Shown: positions 10,070-20,385, counted from the stretch's first letter. The stretch: DNA of 64,000 bases from Curtobacterium flaccumfaciens (GCA_029689965.1 CP121450.1:3286001-3350000); one strand, 5' to 3'. The notes: a model not told the origin generated them from the letters alone. Numbers and translations: made by a program.

Positions 10070-10699
10070 CTACCGGTGCGCGGCGACCGGCACGATGCGC
10101 AGCCGGCTCATCCCGATGACGAGCACGCCCATCAGTGCGATGAACACGGCGACACCGAGCGAGTACAGCGCGACGATCCCGTAGCCGAGGTCCGGGTTGA
10201 GGAACGGGTACGGCACCCATCCGTCCGTCGCACCGCGGATCAGGACGACCACGAGCCACACCGCCGGGTAGAGCAGGAACCACCACACCTGCCGAAGTGC
10301 CAGCCGGCCGCGGTCCGAGAACAGCAGCCAGTCCAGCACCGCGTACGCGGGCAGGACCTTGTGCATGACGTCGCTCGCCCACAGCAGGTCGAAGTTCGCC
10401 GCGAGCGACGCCTCGGCCAGCAGGGTGTTGAACACGACCCCGGTCGTCGCGATGTAGACCGTGGCCGCGCCGCGGACGTGGTCGAGGCGCGTCGCCGCTC
10501 GCTTGCGCGTGGACGCCACGACCGCCGCAGCCAGCGCGCCCGCGATGATCAGGTTCGACTGGATGGTGAAGTAGCCGAAGAAGTTCCAGAACACGTAGTT
10601 CCCCGCCGCGACCGCATGCTGCAGCTGTGCCACGACCGCGACGACCACGGCGATGACCGCGATGAGCCGGAGGGAGTTCACGAAGATCCGCACGGTCAC
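10070..10699 (-). CDS. Pr6Pr family membrane protein
   Basis: Predicted six-span membrane protein of 209 residues. Conserved Pr6Pr elements include FWNFFGYFTIQSNLI, MHKVLPAYAVLDWLLF and a Pro/Tyr loop, VPYPFLNPDLGYG. GTG 10699 is chosen because VTVRIFVNSLRLIA leads straight into the first span; no clear Shine-Dalgarno is seen. The frame is intact. The family has no firmly known function. Confidence 0.82.
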   Translation of the reverse strand: MTVRIFVNSLRLIAVIAVVVAVVAQLQHAVAAGNYVFWNFFGYFTIQSNLIIAGALAAAVVASTRKRAATRLDHVRGAATVYIATTGVVFNTLLAEASLAANFDLLWASDVMHKVLPAYAVLDWLLFSDRGRLALRQVWWFLLYPAVWLVVVLIRGATDGWVPYPFLNPDLGYGIVALYSLGVAVFIALMGVLVIGMSRLRIVPVAAHR

Positions 10700-10730
10700 A
10701 CGGTATCGGGACAACGTGCCGGGATGCGGA

Positions 10731-10760
10731 AGGGCCCGCACCGTTTCCGGTGCGGGCCCT
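10731..10760 (-). terminator. Terminator hairpin after rplA
   Basis: A perfect 13-bp stem (AGGGCCCGCACCG and complement) with a 4-nt loop lies 38 bp after the rplA stop, between rplA and the Pr6Pr gene. Confidence 0.75.
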
Positions 10761-10797
10761 GGCCTGCGTCAGTCGACGCAGTTGCGAGTCGACCGAC

Positions 10798-11487
10798 TCA
10801 GATGCTGTTGACGTCGAGCGGGATGCCCGGCCCGAAGGTCGTCGAGACGGCGCCCTTCGTGATGTAGCGGCCCTTCGACGCGCTCGGCTTGAGGCGGTTG
10901 ATCTCCTCGAGCGCGGTGGTGATGTTCTCGTCGAGCTGCTCCGGCGTGAACGAGGCCTTGCCGACGACGAAGTGCACGTTGGCGTGCTTGTCGACGCGGA
11001 ACTCGATCTTGCCGCCCTTGATGTCGTTGACGGCCTGCGCCACGTTCGGGGTCACGGTGCCGGTCTTCGGGTTCGGCATGAGGCCGCGCGGGCCGAGCAC
11101 CTTGCCGAGACGACCGACCTTGCCCATGAGCTCGGGCGTCGCGACGGCCGAGTCGAAGGCGGTGTAGCCCTCGGCGACCTTCGCGATCAGCTCGTCGCCA
11201 CCGACCTCGTCGGCACCGGCGGCGATGGCGGCCTCGGCCGCGGCACCGACCGCGAAGACGATGACGCGGGCGGTCTTGCCCGTGCCGTGCGGCAGGATGA
11301 CCGTGCCACGGACCATCTGGTCCGCCTTGCGCGGGTCGACGCCGAGCTTGAGGGCGACCTCGACGGTGGAGTCGGTCTTGGTCGAACCGGTCTCCTTCGC
11401 CAGGGCGACGGCCTCAGCGGGGGTGTAGAACTTGTCGGCCTCGATCTTCGCGGCCGCGGCCTGGTAGGCCTTGGACTTCTTCGCCAT
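10798..11487 (-). CDS. rplA: 50S ribosomal protein L1
   Basis: Ribosomal protein uL1 of the L1 stalk, 229 residues, frame intact. It starts [18 protein letters not shown], with AAGGAG upstream, and carries the L1 hallmark segments [29 protein letters not shown] and [15 protein letters not shown]. In many bacteria L1 represses its own rplK-rplA mRNA; no such site was sought in detail here. It follows rplK directly in the usual order. Confidence 0.97.
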   Translation of the reverse strand: MAKKSKAYQAAAAKIEADKFYTPAEAVALAKETGSTKTDSTVEVALKLGVDPRKADQMVRGTVILPHGTGKTARVIVFAVGAAAEAAIAAGADEVGGDELIAKVAEGYTAFDSAVATPELMGKVGRLGKVLGPRGLMPNPKTGTVTPNVAQAVNDIKGGKIEFRVDKHANVHFVVGKASFTPEQLDENITTALEEINRLKPSASKGRYITKGAVSTTFGPGIPLDVNSI

Positions 11488-11571
11488 GGTGTTCTCCTTG
11501 GGAGCTACGTGGTTGACGAGCCGGCGCGGCTCTCCCACGGAAGGGTGTCGGGGTGTGTGGTGCGCTGAGGC

Positions 11572-12004
11572 TCAGGCCTCGACCGTGATGCCCATCGAAC
11601 GCGCGGTGCCGGCGATGATCTTCGCGGCCTGCTCGATGTCGTTGGCGTTCAGGTCGGCCTGCTTGGTCTCGGCGATCTGACGGACCTGGTCCATCGAGAT
11701 CTTCGCTACCTTGACCGTGTGCGGGGTCGCGGAACCCTTCTGCACACCCGCGGCCTTCTTGATCAGCTTCTGCCGCCGGCGGGGTCTTGAGGACGAACGT
11801 GAACGAACGGTCCTCGTAGACGGTGATCTCGACCGGCACGACGTTGCCACGCTGCGACTCGGTCGCCGCGTTGTACGCCTTGCAGAACTCCATGATGTTC
11901 ACGCCGTGCTGACCGAGCGCAGGACCGATCGGCGGGGCCGGGTTCGCGGCGCCCGCGTTGATCTGCAGCTTGATCAGGCCCGTGACCTTCTTCTTCGGTG
12001 CCAT
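11572..12004 (-). CDS. rplK: 50S ribosomal protein L11
   Basis: Ribosomal protein uL11, part of the GTPase-associated centre. The N-terminal domain is [18 protein letters not shown] with [19 protein letters not shown]; the rRNA-binding C-terminal domain ends [18 protein letters not shown]. The two halves are in different frames. Near 11769 the sequence reads GCAGAAGCTGATC where PPAAELIKKAAG needs GCAGAGCTGATC. Removing one A gives exactly 143 residues, the usual length. Since L11 is nearly always essential for normal growth, this is best read as a sequence error. Confidence 0.96.
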
Positions 12005-12084
12005 GACTTGTCTTCCTCCTGGAATCGAACGCACGGGGATCCGTGCACTCTCCCGCTGGCCCGGCCGTTCCGGACCGCGGTGAA

Positions 12085-12111
12085 GCCCCGCACGCACGAG
12101 GCGTGCGGGGC
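12085..12111 (-). terminator. Hairpin between nusG and rplK
   Basis: An 11-bp perfect stem (GCCCCGCACGC and complement) with a 5-nt loop lies between the nusG stop and the rplK start. It may terminate the secE-nusG transcript or attenuate read-through into rplK-rplA. Confidence 0.65.
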
Positions 12112-12144
12112 CAACTCGATAAGTGTAGCTGGTGTCGGCGGGTG

Positions 12145-13185
12145 CTACAGCTTCGTGACCTGGTCGAAGCTGAGCTCGACCGGGGTCTCACGCTCGAAGA
12201 GCGAGACGAGCACGGTGAGCTTGCCGCTCTCCGGCTTGATCTCGGAGATCGAACCCGGCAGACCCGCGAACGAGCCTTCCTTGATGGTGATCGTCTCGCC
12301 GATCTCGAAGTCGACCTCGGCGGCGGGCTGCGACTGGGCACCGCCGGAGCCCTTCGCACCGCCCTTGGTCGGCGCGGCCTCGGCGACCTGCACCAGGGAC
12401 TTGAGCATGCCGAACGCCTCGTCGAAGCGGAGCGGCGTGGGGTTGTGGGCGTTGCCGACGAACCCGGTGACGCCCGGGGTGTGACGGACGACCGACCACG
12501 AGTCCTCGTTGAGGTCCATGCGGACGAGCACGTAGGAGGGGATCCGGACGCGGGTGACCAGCTTGCGCTGCCCGTTCTTGATCTCGACGACGTCCTCCAT
12601 CGGGACCTCGACCTGGTAGATGGAGTCCTCCATCGACATCGACACCATGCGGTTCTCGATGTTCGACTTCACGCGGCGCTCGAAGCCCGCGTAGGAGTGG
12701 ATGACGTACCACTTGCCCGGCTTCATCCGCAGCTCGGCCTTGAACGCCTCGTACGGGTCGACCTCGGCTGCTTCCTCGGCGTCGAGCTCCTCGTCGGCAG
12801 CGAGGGTCTCGTTCGCCTCCGCTGCGGACTCCTCCGCCAGCTCGACTTCTTCCTCGTCCTCGACGGCCTCGACAGCGGCCTCGGCCTCGTCGGCGGAGTC
12901 CACCTCGAGCGCGTCGTCGACGACGGCGTCGGCCTCGGGGTCGCGGGCCTCCTGCAGCGCGGTGAGCGCTTCGTCGAGCCCGGCGCCGACCGTGCCGTCG
13001 TCGGGCTCGTCGCTCAGCCCGAGCGACTCGTCGTCCTCGCCCTCGACCTCGATCGCGCGCTCTTCGGCGGACTCGACCGAACGCTCCTCGCCGGTCTCGA
13101 CGTCACCTTCCTGGTTCTCCTCGACCTCGGAGGACTGCTCGGCAGCCGTGGCGAGGTCGATGTCGTCGCGGGAGTTGTCAGACAC
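12145..13185 (-). CDS. nusG: Transcription termination/antitermination factor NusG
   Basis: NusG, 346 residues, frame intact. The NGN domain starts near residue 157 ([19 protein letters not shown]) and binds RNA polymerase. The C-terminal KOW domain ([16 protein letters not shown]) contacts ribosomal S10 or Rho. Residues 1 to about 145 form an extra, very acidic Glu/Asp/Ala-rich extension of low complexity. Acidic N-terminal extensions are common in actinobacterial NusG (family knowledge), but this one is long. It follows secE, the normal order. Confidence 0.97.
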   Translation of the reverse strand: MSDNSRDDIDLATAAEQSSEVEENQEGDVETGEERSVESAEERAIEVEGEDDESLGLSDEPDDGTVGAGLDEALTALQEARDPEADAVVDDALEVDSADEAEAAVEAVEDEEEVELAEESAAEANETLAADEELDAEEAAEVDPYEAFKAELRMKPGKWYVIHSYAGFERRVKSNIENRMVSMSMEDSIYQVEVPMEDVVEIKNGQRKLVTRVRIPSYVLVRMDLNEDSWSVVRHTPGVTGFVGNAHNPTPLRFDEAFGMLKSLVQVAEAAPTKGGAKGSGGAQSQPAAEVDFEIGETITIKEGSFAGLPGSISEIKPESGKLTVLVSLFERETPVELSFDQVTKL

Positions 13186-13304
13186 TGTCGATTCTTTCCG
13201 TTCGGTGGTGCGGATCGGGTTGGCGGGCGGATCGCGTCACGATCGACGCCGTCTCGGGCGACCGTACTCCTGTCCACAGGGGATCAGGAGCGCCGAGGTC
13301 CGGA

Positions 13305-13583
13305 TCAGGCCGTGGGCCCGTTGCCGAACACGTACCCGACGCCGAGTCCGAACGCGAAGTCGAGGACCGACACCAGGATCATCATCACGACGACGAAGAC
13401 CAGGACGACACCCGTGTAGCTGAAAAGCTCCTTGCGGGTCGGCGTGACCACCTTGCGGAGTTCGCCGATGACCTGACGGATGAAGAGCGCGATGGCAGCG
13501 AACGGTCCGCGGCGCGTTGCCCGGTCCTGCTTCGCCTTGGCGACGACGTCATCCGCCGTCGTCTCCATGTCTTTGCTCGCCAA
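13305..13583 (-). CDS. secE: Preprotein translocase subunit SecE
   Basis: Small SecE subunit of the SecYEG channel, 92 residues. The cytoplasmic amphipathic helix IALFIRQVIGELRKVVTPT with the conserved R-K-V-x-x-P-T is followed by one transmembrane helix (TGVVLVFVVVMMILVSVLD). The frame is intact. It lies just downstream of tRNA-Trp and upstream of nusG, probably on one transcript. Confidence 0.97.
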   Translation of the reverse strand: MASKDMETTADDVVAKAKQDRATRRGPFAAIALFIRQVIGELRKVVTPTRKELFSYTGVVLVFVVVMMILVSVLDFAFGLGVGYVFGNGPTA

Positions 13584-13603
13584 CTTCTACCCTTCCAGAT
13601 GTG

Positions 13604-13676
13604 CAGGGCGGACAGGACTCGAACCTGCAACCTGCGGTTTTGGAGACCGCTGCTCTACCAATTGAGCCACCGCCCT
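13604..13676 (-). tRNA. tRNA-Trp (anticodon CCA)
   Basis: A 73-nt cloverleaf: 7-bp acceptor stem AGGGCGG, D arm GCTCAATTGGTAGAGC, anticodon stem with loop TCTCCAAAA containing CCA, and T arm GGTTCGAGTCC. CCA is not fully encoded. It is 20 bp upstream of secE, the usual actinobacterial place for tRNA-Trp. Confidence 0.97.
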
Positions 13677-13788
13677 TCGGACACGGTTCGTCACCGATCC
13701 GTGTTCCGGTGGTCGAGTGTACGGGAGTCCGTCACACGGTGTCCACTTGACGGATGCTCCGGCGTGCCGCGCCGATAGGCTGGGGCGC

Positions 13789-15029
13789 GTGAGCACCGAA
13801 GCCGACGGCCCCGAGTCCACCGCCAACCCCGACGCCGCGAAGCCGCGCATCGCGTCCCGCATCGCAGCCATCGCCGAGTCCGCGACGCTCAAGGTCGACG
13901 CGAAGGCCAAGGCGCTCAAGGCCGCGGGGCGTCCGGTCATCTCCTTCGCCGCGGGCGAGCCGGACTTCGCGACGCCGCAGCACGTGGTCGACGCCGCTGT
14001 GCAGGCCGCACAGGACCCGAAGAACCACCGGTACACGCCCGCCACGGGGCTGCCGAGCTGAAGCAGGCGATCGCCGAGAAGACCGCACGGGAGTCCGGCG
14101 TCACCGTCGACCCGTCGCAGGTGATCGTCACGAACGGCGGCAAGCAGGCCGTCTACCAGGCGTTCCAGACGATCGTCGACGACGGTGACGAGGTCCTGCT
14201 CCCCGCGCCGTACTGGACCACGTACCCCGAAGCCATCCGACTCGCGGGCGGTGTCCCCGTCGACGTCTTCGCCGGAAGCGACCGGGACTACCTCGTCACC
14301 GTCGAGCAGCTCGAGGCCGCACGCACCCCGAAGACCAAGGCGCTGCTGTTCTGCTCCCCCTCGAACCCGACCGGCTCCGTGTACTCCGCCGAGCAGACGA
14401 AGGCCATCGGCGAGTGGGCGCTCGAGCACGGCATCTGGGTGATCAGCGACGAGATCTACCAGGACCTCGTGTACGACGGCGTCCGGTTCACGGGCGTCCT
14501 CGACGCGGTCCCGGCCCTCGCCGACACGACGATCCTGGTCAACGGCGTCGCGAAGACGTACGCGATGACCGGCTGGCGCGTCGGCTGGTTCATCGGCCCG
14601 GCCGACGCCGTGAAGGCCGCGTCGAACCTGCAGTCACACCTGTCGTCGAACGTGTCGAACGTGTCGCAGCGCGCCGCGATCGCCGCCCTCACCGGCCCGC
14701 AGGAACCGGTCGTCGCGATGCGCGACGCCTTCGACCGCCGTCGTCAGGCGATCGTCGCCGGCCTCAACGCGATCCCGGGGTTCGTCACGCCGACGCCGCA
14801 GGGCGCCTTCTACGTCTACCCGGACGTCACGGCGCTGCTCGGCCGCGAGTGGGCCGGGAGCACCCCCACCACGACGCTCGAACTCGCCGACCTCATCCTC
14901 GAACACGCCGAGGTCGCGGTCGTCCCGGGTGAGGCCTTCGGCCCCTCCGGCTACCTTCGCCTGTCCTACGCGCTGGGCGACGACGACATCGCCGAGGGCG
15001 TGGCCCGTCTGGCGAAGCTCTTCGGCTGA
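13789..15029 (+). CDS. Pyridoxal-phosphate aminotransferase, aspartate aminotransferase family
   Basis: Class I aminotransferase of 413 residues after repair, probably converting aspartate and oxoglutarate to oxaloacetate and glutamate. Key segments are [37 protein letters not shown], the PLP-lysine motif [16 protein letters not shown], and C-terminal [16 protein letters not shown] 13789 lies 7 nt after TAGGCT, so the mRNA is probably leaderless. One G is missing near 14057 (TGLPELKQAI). An aromatic or broad-range aminotransferase of the same family cannot be excluded. Confidence 0.93.
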
Positions 15030-15032
15030 CGC

Positions 15033-15060
15033 ATCGCGCCCCGTCACAGCGGGGCGCGAT
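15033..15060. terminator. Bidirectional terminator between aminotransferase and murB
   Basis: An 11-bp perfect stem ATCGCGCCCCG with its complement and a 6-nt loop lies 4 bp after the aminotransferase stop and before the convergent end of murB. Confidence 0.7.
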
Positions 15061-15124
15061 GCCGTTCCGGGGTGCGGTCCGGGCGGTCGGTGGCCGGACT
15101 GGAGGCGCGGCTCGGCCCCGCCGG

Positions 15125-16158
15125 TCAGGACGCGGCGAGCAGGTCGCCGACCACGACGGGCTCCGGTACGAGCGAGACCCCGAAACGGTTCAGGACGGTC
15201 ACCTGGACGTAGCGGGCCAGTTCCGCCACCTGGGCGCCGGTCGCGCCGCCGCGGTTCGTCAGCGCCAGGGTGTGCTTCGACGAGATCGCCGCGCGCGACC
15301 CGGGCACGGCATAGCCGCGGTGCACGCCGGCGTGCTCGATGAGCCAGGCGGCGCTGAGCTTCACGTCGTCTCCGGCCGGCCAGCGCGGCGCTTCGGACGG
15401 CAGCGTCTCGGCAAAGCCCGCCGACACGATCGGGTTCGTGAAGAACGACCCGGCGCTCCAGGTGTCGTGGTCGTCCGCGTCGAGGACCATGCCCTTCGTG
15501 CCGCGGAGGCGCAGCACCTCCGACCGGACGCTCGACGGCGCCACGGGGGCCCGAGCTCGACGCCGAGCGAACCGGCGAGCTGCGCGTAGCGGACCGGGAC
15601 GCCCGCAGCGGGGGCTGCGCCGAGCCGGAACTCGACCGTCAGCACGACACCGCGTCGCCCGTGCTTGAGGGTCGAGGTGCGGTAGCCGAGCGCCAGCTCG
15701 GCCGCGGGCACCCACGCACGCTCCCCCGTGGACGCGTCGAGGAACTCGATCCGGGTGAGCACGTCGGACAGCTCGACCCCGTACGCGCCGATGTTCTGCA
15801 CGGGGGCGGCGCCGACGGTGCCCGGGATGCCGCTCAGTGCCTCCAGGCCCGTCCACCCGTTCTCGACGGTCGTGGCGACGAACGCGTCCCACGGCTCACC
15901 GGCCGCGACGCGGACGGTGACGCCCTCGTCGTCGGTCTCGTGCTCGACGCCCGTCGTGCGGACGAGCACGACGGTGCCGTCGAATCCCTCGTCGGCGACG
16001 AGCAGGTTGCTGCCGCCGCCGAGGACCAGCCAATCGTCGTCCTCCCACGCCGTGGTGGCGTGCGCGACGAGTTCGTCGGTCGTCGTCGCGGTGAGCAGTC
16101 GCGAGGCCGGACCGCCGACGCGCAGCGTCGTGAGGTCGGCGAGCACCGGCTCCGCCAC
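15125..16158 (-). CDS. murB: UDP-N-acetylenolpyruvoylglucosamine reductase
   Basis: FAD enzyme that reduces enolpyruvyl-UDP-GlcNAc to UDP-MurNAc in peptidoglycan synthesis. FAD-site segments are DDWLVLGGGSNLLVADEG and GIPGTVGAAPVQNIGAYG, and the proton-donor Ser is in AGSFFTNP. Type I MurB features (R-T-S-T-L-K-H-G) are seen. GTG 16158 starts 2 nt after the stop of the upstream dehydratase gene. A C run near 15553 has lost one base; repair gives 344 residues. As an essential gene, its frameshift argues for sequence error. Confidence 0.95.
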
Positions 16159-16160
16159 GG

Positions 16161-16586
16161 TCAGCGGAACGCCACCGTGACCTGCGCCTTGCCGAGCACG
16201 GTCTGCCCGGCGGCGGTCACGGTGAGGTCGATGCGCTGCGGACGGCCCTCGTCGTCGACGGTGCCGACCTTGGCCACGACACCGACGCTCGCGCCCTGTT
16301 CGGGGTCGACGACCACGGGCCGGGTGAAGCGGACGCCGTAGCGGACGACGGATCCGCGGTCGCCGAGCCACTCGGACACCGGCTGCACCGCGAGGCCCAT
16401 CGTGAGCATGCCGTGCGCGAGGACGCCGGGCAGCCCGACGGACGCGGCGACGTCGTCGCGGTAGTGGATCGGGTTGAAGTCGCCCGAGGCTCCGGCGTAG
16501 CGGACGAGCGAGTCGCGGGTGAGGTGGACCTCGCGCTCGGCGACGACGGTGCCGACCTCGAGCGCGGTCACGGGTGCGGCGGTCAT
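16161..16586 (-). CDS. MaoC-like hot-dog dehydratase
   Basis: A 141-residue hot-dog protein with the hydratase signature SGDFNPIHYRDDVAASVGLPGVLAHG, where Asp and His of D-F-N-P-x-H act on a 3-hydroxyacyl thioester (family knowledge). It overlaps the preceding dehydratase gene by 4 bp and abuts murB. The pair resembles mycobacterial HadAB-type (R)-3-hydroxyacyl dehydratases, but the acyl substrate here is unknown. The frame is intact. Confidence 0.88.
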   Translation of the reverse strand: MTAAPVTALEVGTVVAEREVHLTRDSLVRYAGASGDFNPIHYRDDVAASVGLPGVLAHGMLTMGLAVQPVSEWLGDRGSVVRYGVRFTRPVVVDPEQGASVGVVAKVGTVDDEGRPQRIDLTVTAAGQTVLGKAQVTVAFR

Positions 16587-17030
16587 GCGTCGTCTCCTCG
16601 GACCACGAGGGTGGAGGTCGCCGTGACGACGTGCTCCCCCGTGGCGTCCTGCATCGTGCTCTCGGCGGTGACCATGGCGTTGCCGCCCAGGGTCTTGACG
16701 CTCGTGACCGTCAGGGTCGCGGTGAGCTCGTCACCCGCGACGATCGGCCGGTCGTAGGTGAAGGCCTGCTCGCCGTGCACCACCCGGGAGAAGTCGATCC
16801 CGGCGTCCGGCTCTGCCAGGAGCTGGGCGAGCGTCGCCTCCTGCACGACGACCGCGAAGGTCGGCGGGGCGACGACGTCGTCGTAGCCGGCAGCCCGTGC
16901 CGCCTCGGGCTCGTGGTGGATCGGGTTCGTCGCGAACACGGCACGGGAGACTCCGCACCTTCTCACGACCGACCAGGTAGGGCTGGGCCGGCGGGAACGT
17001 CCTGCCGACGAGCTCGGGGTTCACAGACAC
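16583..17030 (-). CDS. MaoC-like dehydratase, N-terminal-type subunit (HadA/FAS1-like)
   Basis: Partner hot-dog protein, 149 residues after repair, starting MSVNPELVGRTFPPAQPYLVG. NPIHHEPEAARAAGYDDVVAPPTFA matches the non-catalytic or half-site subunit of HadAB-type dehydratases. The frame breaks near 16955, where two bases appear lost (GTGCGGAGTCTCC read in place of a VREFSRAVFATN coding stretch). It is first in the chain dehydratase-dehydratase-murB. Confidence 0.85.
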
Positions 17031-17163
17031 GTCGGCAGTCTAGCGACGCCCGTCTGGGGGCCTGTCGTTCATGAGTATGCATCGGCTATGCTGGCTGGAC
17101 GGTTCGGGGAACCAATGCCGGCCCGGGGACTCCGGGCGAGGTCTTCCGGGACGGGGAGGAACG

Positions 17164-17553
17164 ATGGACAGGACGACCGAGTTCGCGGTGCACACGTGCG
17201 ACCGGTGCACGGCCATGGAGGTCGCCGGCGCAGCGCTGCGGCAGACCGGGCACCGCATCGAGTCCACGGGCGGGACGATCACTGCGACGACCGGCAGCCG
17301 CGTCCTGACGATCCTGCTCGGGGCACTCGTTCGCCCGTCGCGGGAGTTCCGACGCTACGAGCTCTCGACGACGGTCACGGGGACGTCGACCACGATCACG
17401 CTGCGACACTCCGGGCACGGCACGGCGGTGTCGGGCGGGGGCATCGGGGCGGAGCGCCGGCAGGTGGCGTGGCAGCAGGTCAACGCGACGCTCGAGCGTG
17501 CCTTGCGATCGGCCGGGGTGCTGGCGGGGCGCACCGAGCACCGCTCGTCCTGA
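17164..17553 (+). CDS. Hypothetical protein with CxxC near N-terminus
   Basis: 129 residues, frame intact, ATG 17164 with GGGGAGG about 8 nt upstream. It begins MDRTTEFAVHTCDRCTAMEV, so a CxxC pair is near the N-terminus, then has beta-rich, Thr-rich segments and a helical end (VNATLERALRSAG). No known family was recognised. Codon use and GC-rich third positions support coding. Confidence 0.65.
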   Translation: MDRTTEFAVHTCDRCTAMEVAGAALRQTGHRIESTGGTITATTGSRVLTILLGALVRPSREFRRYELSTTVTGTSTTITLRHSGHGTAVSGGGIGAERRQVAWQQVNATLERALRSAGVLAGRTEHRSS

Positions 17554-17803
17554 CGGCGGGCGGGCGCTGCGCTGCGTGGCACGGCACGTCACGTCACGTC
17601 ACGTCGAACCACGGAAGCGACGTCGAACCGGTTCGCGAGGTCGGTTCGACATCGGGAACGCGGCTCGACGCGGCGCAGCGGACGCGGGCGCGGCATGCAC
17701 AGGCCGGGCGGCAACGCGACGGTGGCACGGCGCCACAGCGGCACTGTGCAACAGCGGCACTGTGCGACAGCGGCGCAGTGCGGCTCCAGCCGCGGGAACG
17801 ACG

Positions 17804-17829
17804 AAAGCCCGGCGCGGACGCCGGGCTTT
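17804..17829 (-). terminator. Terminator after tRNA-Met
   Basis: AAAGCCCGGCG and its complement form an 11-bp stem with a 4-nt loop, 5 bp after the tRNA-Met 3' end. The rest of 17554-17803 holds only short direct repeats (GTCACGTCACGTC, and AGCGGCACTGTGC twice) and no gene. Confidence 0.75.
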
Positions 17830-17833
17830 GCGG

Positions 17834-17907
17834 TAGCGAGGGCGGGACTTGAACCCGCGACACCACGATTATGAGCCGTGTGCTCTAACCAACTGAGCTA
17901 CCCCGCC
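17834..17907 (-). tRNA. tRNA-Met (anticodon CAT)
   Basis: A 74-nt cloverleaf with acceptor GGCGGGG, D arm AGCTCAGTTGGTTAGAGC, anticodon loop CTCATAA and T arm GGGTTCAAGTCCC. The perfect first base pair region and variable loop fit elongator tRNA-Met rather than initiator. Confidence 0.96.
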
Positions 17908-17939
17908 ATGGATCCGGAGCGACAACAGCTCCGGGTCTG

Positions 17940-18011
<72 letters not shown>

Positions 18012-18102
18012 ACGTGCCGCTCGGCGGCACCACACGAGGATAGCAGACCGGCAGCAGTGGTCAGGAACCCGGACCGACGCCCGGGCGTGCCGCGCCGATC
18101 CC

Positions 18103-19436
18103 CTAGTTCGCGTTCGCCTTGAGCCACGCGAGTGGGTCCACCGGGACGCCGTCGACGTGGACCTCGAGGTGCAGGTGGGGACCCGTCGAGTTCCCGGTGC
18201 TGCCGACGAGACCGAGCTCGTCGCCGACCTCGACCTGCTGCCCCTTGACCACCTTGAACGAGTTGTCCTCCATGTGGCCGTAGACACTGACGAACTGCTT
18301 GCCGTCCACGTCGTGCTGGACCCAGACGTCGTTGCCGAAGCCGCCGTCATCGGCCTGGACCTTGATGACCGTGCCCGCGGCGATGACCCGGATGGGGGTG
18401 CCCTCACCCGGAGCGAAGTCGACGCCCATGTGGTTGGTCGAGCAGAACGAGCAGCCCTCGACCTGACGCCCGCCGAACCCGGAGGTGATCGGCACACCCG
18501 TGAGGAACGGCCACTGGATCGTGCCGTTCGGGTCGTTCGTGAAGCTCGACGAGTCGACGTTCTTGTACTGCGTGGCCGAGGACACCGAGTACTGGTCGCG
18601 GATCGTCGCGGCATCGACCGCACCGGCACCGACGCTGAGCGACTGGGTGGCACCCGAGGCCGTCTGCGGCGCGGACGTCGACCCCGGCTCCGGCGTGAAG
18701 AGCGCTTGCGCGGGCAGCGAGGTCGAGACGACGAGCCCGGCGGCGAAGAGGAGCGCGCCCACCGCCGTGACCCGGGAGGCAGCGCGTCGGAAGGAAGCGC
18801 CCTGCCGTACGGGAGCGGCTGGCTTCCCCGCCTTCGCGGGGACGGCCCGCGTGCCGCGGTGCTCGCGCACGATGGTCCTGCTGTCAGCGCCGGAGCGACG
18901 AGCGGGCGGCACCTGCCCCTGGACGCGGCGCCCGGCCTGGGCACCCGGCGTGACGCGCAGGGCCGTGGGGACCGATGCGCCCGACTCGGCGCTCGGCGCG
19001 TCCGGCGCGGGCACCGACGCGACGACCGGCGAAGCAGGCGCGGGCGGCGTCACGGGCGCGACGGACGACGCCGGCATCGCCGGGGAGGTCGGCGCGAGGT
19101 CGATCGGGACACGGGCGCAGGCGGCGTCCCGGGGCCGGCGGGCGTCACGAGATCATCGAAGGACGGACGGGAGGCCCGGCTCGGCTCCGGCACGCCCGTC
19201 GCCCGCTCGACACGGTCGCCCGTCCCGCGGCCCGCGGCCGCGGCGGCCGCTCGCTCCGCCTCGATGCGCGCCCGCCGGGTCAGGTGGACGACCGGTGCGG
19301 ACGAGTCCGCGGAGCCGTCGGCGTGCACGGGCGAGAGGGAGGAGTGGGCATGCGTTCGGGGTGATCCTGATCGGGGCGCGAAGCGCTCGTTGGTAACGAG
19401 CAGATAACGGGACCCCAGAACGGTAGCAGGACCCAT
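18103..19436 (-). CDS. M23 family peptidoglycan peptidase (LytM domain)
   Basis: Secreted or membrane-anchored zinc peptidase. A long basic, Pro/Ala-rich N-terminal part precedes one hydrophobic segment (VTAVGALLFAAGLVVSTSLP). The LytM domain has H-x(3)-D in HMGVDFAPGEGTPI, VYGHMED, and the H-x-H motif GPHLHLEVHVDG. Start is uncertain: ATG 19436 gives 444 residues after repair, GTG 19328 is shorter. One C is missing near 19110 (VSPIDLAPTSPA). A short hairpin GCTCGTT-ggt-AACGAGC (19386-19402) lies at the 5' end. It probably trims peptidoglycan cross-links outside the cell. Confidence 0.87.
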
Positions 19437-19508
19437 ACCGTGTCGCCAGTCCTGCGCACGACCGCACGGCTCCCCCAGACCGAAGGGCAGACCGAGGGGC
19501 GGGCCGGC

Positions 19509-20329
19509 TCACTCTCGGAGCACGGGCTCCTCGAGACGCTGCAGCAGCGCGCCCAGTTCGTCGACGACGGACGGGCTGGCGAACAGGAACGACCGGGTGC
19601 CCCGGCGTCCCAGATGCGGACCACGGCGCCGGCCTCCTGGGCGACGATCGACCCGGCGGCCATGTCCCACGGGTTGATCCCGCGTTCGTAGTAGGCGTCC
19701 ACGGTGCCCGCACCGACCGCGCAGCAGTCCAGGGACGCGGCCCCGCCACGGCGGATGTCCCGCACCTCGCCGATGAGCCCGGCGAGCACGGCGACCTGCT
19801 GCCGGCGGCGATCCGCGGTGTACCCGAAGCCCGTGGCGACGAGCGTCTCGGCGAGCGAGGCCGGCGCCCCGACGCGCAGCGGCGCACCGTCACGCGTCGC
19901 TCCCTCGCCGGCGACCGCCCGGTGCACGACACCGGTCGCGGGTGCGACGACGACGCCGGCGACCGGCTCCCAGGCCGCCGGGTCGGCCGGACCCCGCACG
20001 ACGCCGATGCTGACGCCGTACTCGGCGCTGCCGTAGAGGTAGTTGACGGTGCCGTCGATCGGGTCGACCACCCACGTGATCCCGGACGAGCCGGCGCCCG
20101 TGCCGGACTCCTCGCCGAAGAACGCGTCGTCCGGCCGGGCCTCGGCGATCCTGGCGCGGATCAGCGCTTCGACCTCGCGATCGGCGGCGGTGACCACGTC
20201 GACGATGCTCGACTTCCGGTCGGCGACCTCCACCCCCTCGGCACGACGTCGCGCGGCGAGGGAGGACGCCTCGCGGGCGATGGACTCGGCGAGGTCGGCG
20301 AACCCGGACGGTGAGAGATCGGTGGGCAT
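19509..20329 (-). CDS. Inositol-monophosphatase family phosphatase (HisN/SuhB-like)
   Basis: Mg-dependent phosphatase of 273 residues after repair. Metal-site motifs are GEESG, WVVDPIDGTVNYL and INPWDMAAGSIVAQEAG. Members include histidinol-phosphatase HisN and inositol-1-phosphatase SuhB/ImpA; sequence alone does not separate them and no his genes are near. ATG 20329 opens MPTDLSPSGFADLAE. One base is missing near 19597, after which the protein ends SFLFASPSVVDELGALLQ..LRE. Confidence 0.88.
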
Positions 20330-20348
20330 GGCACCATCCTCCCGGAAA

Positions 20349-20385
20349 CGGAACGGCCCCGTCCGCAGTGGACGGGGCCGTTCCG
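20349..20385 (-). terminator. Terminator after tRNA-Tyr
   Basis: A perfect 16-bp stem (CGGAACGGCCCCGTCC and complement, loop GCAGT) lies 4 bp after the tRNA-Tyr 3' end and before the phosphatase gene. Confidence 0.8.

Noticed and set aside
11572..12004. Programmed frameshift in rplK
   Set aside because: No slippery site or stimulatory structure is known for L11, and the same GAGCT to GAAGCT change breaks eight other unrelated genes.
19380..19436. Riboswitch (c-di-AMP type) before the M23 peptidase gene
   Set aside because: Only a short 7-bp hairpin is visible; the conserved core elements of that riboswitch could not be found.
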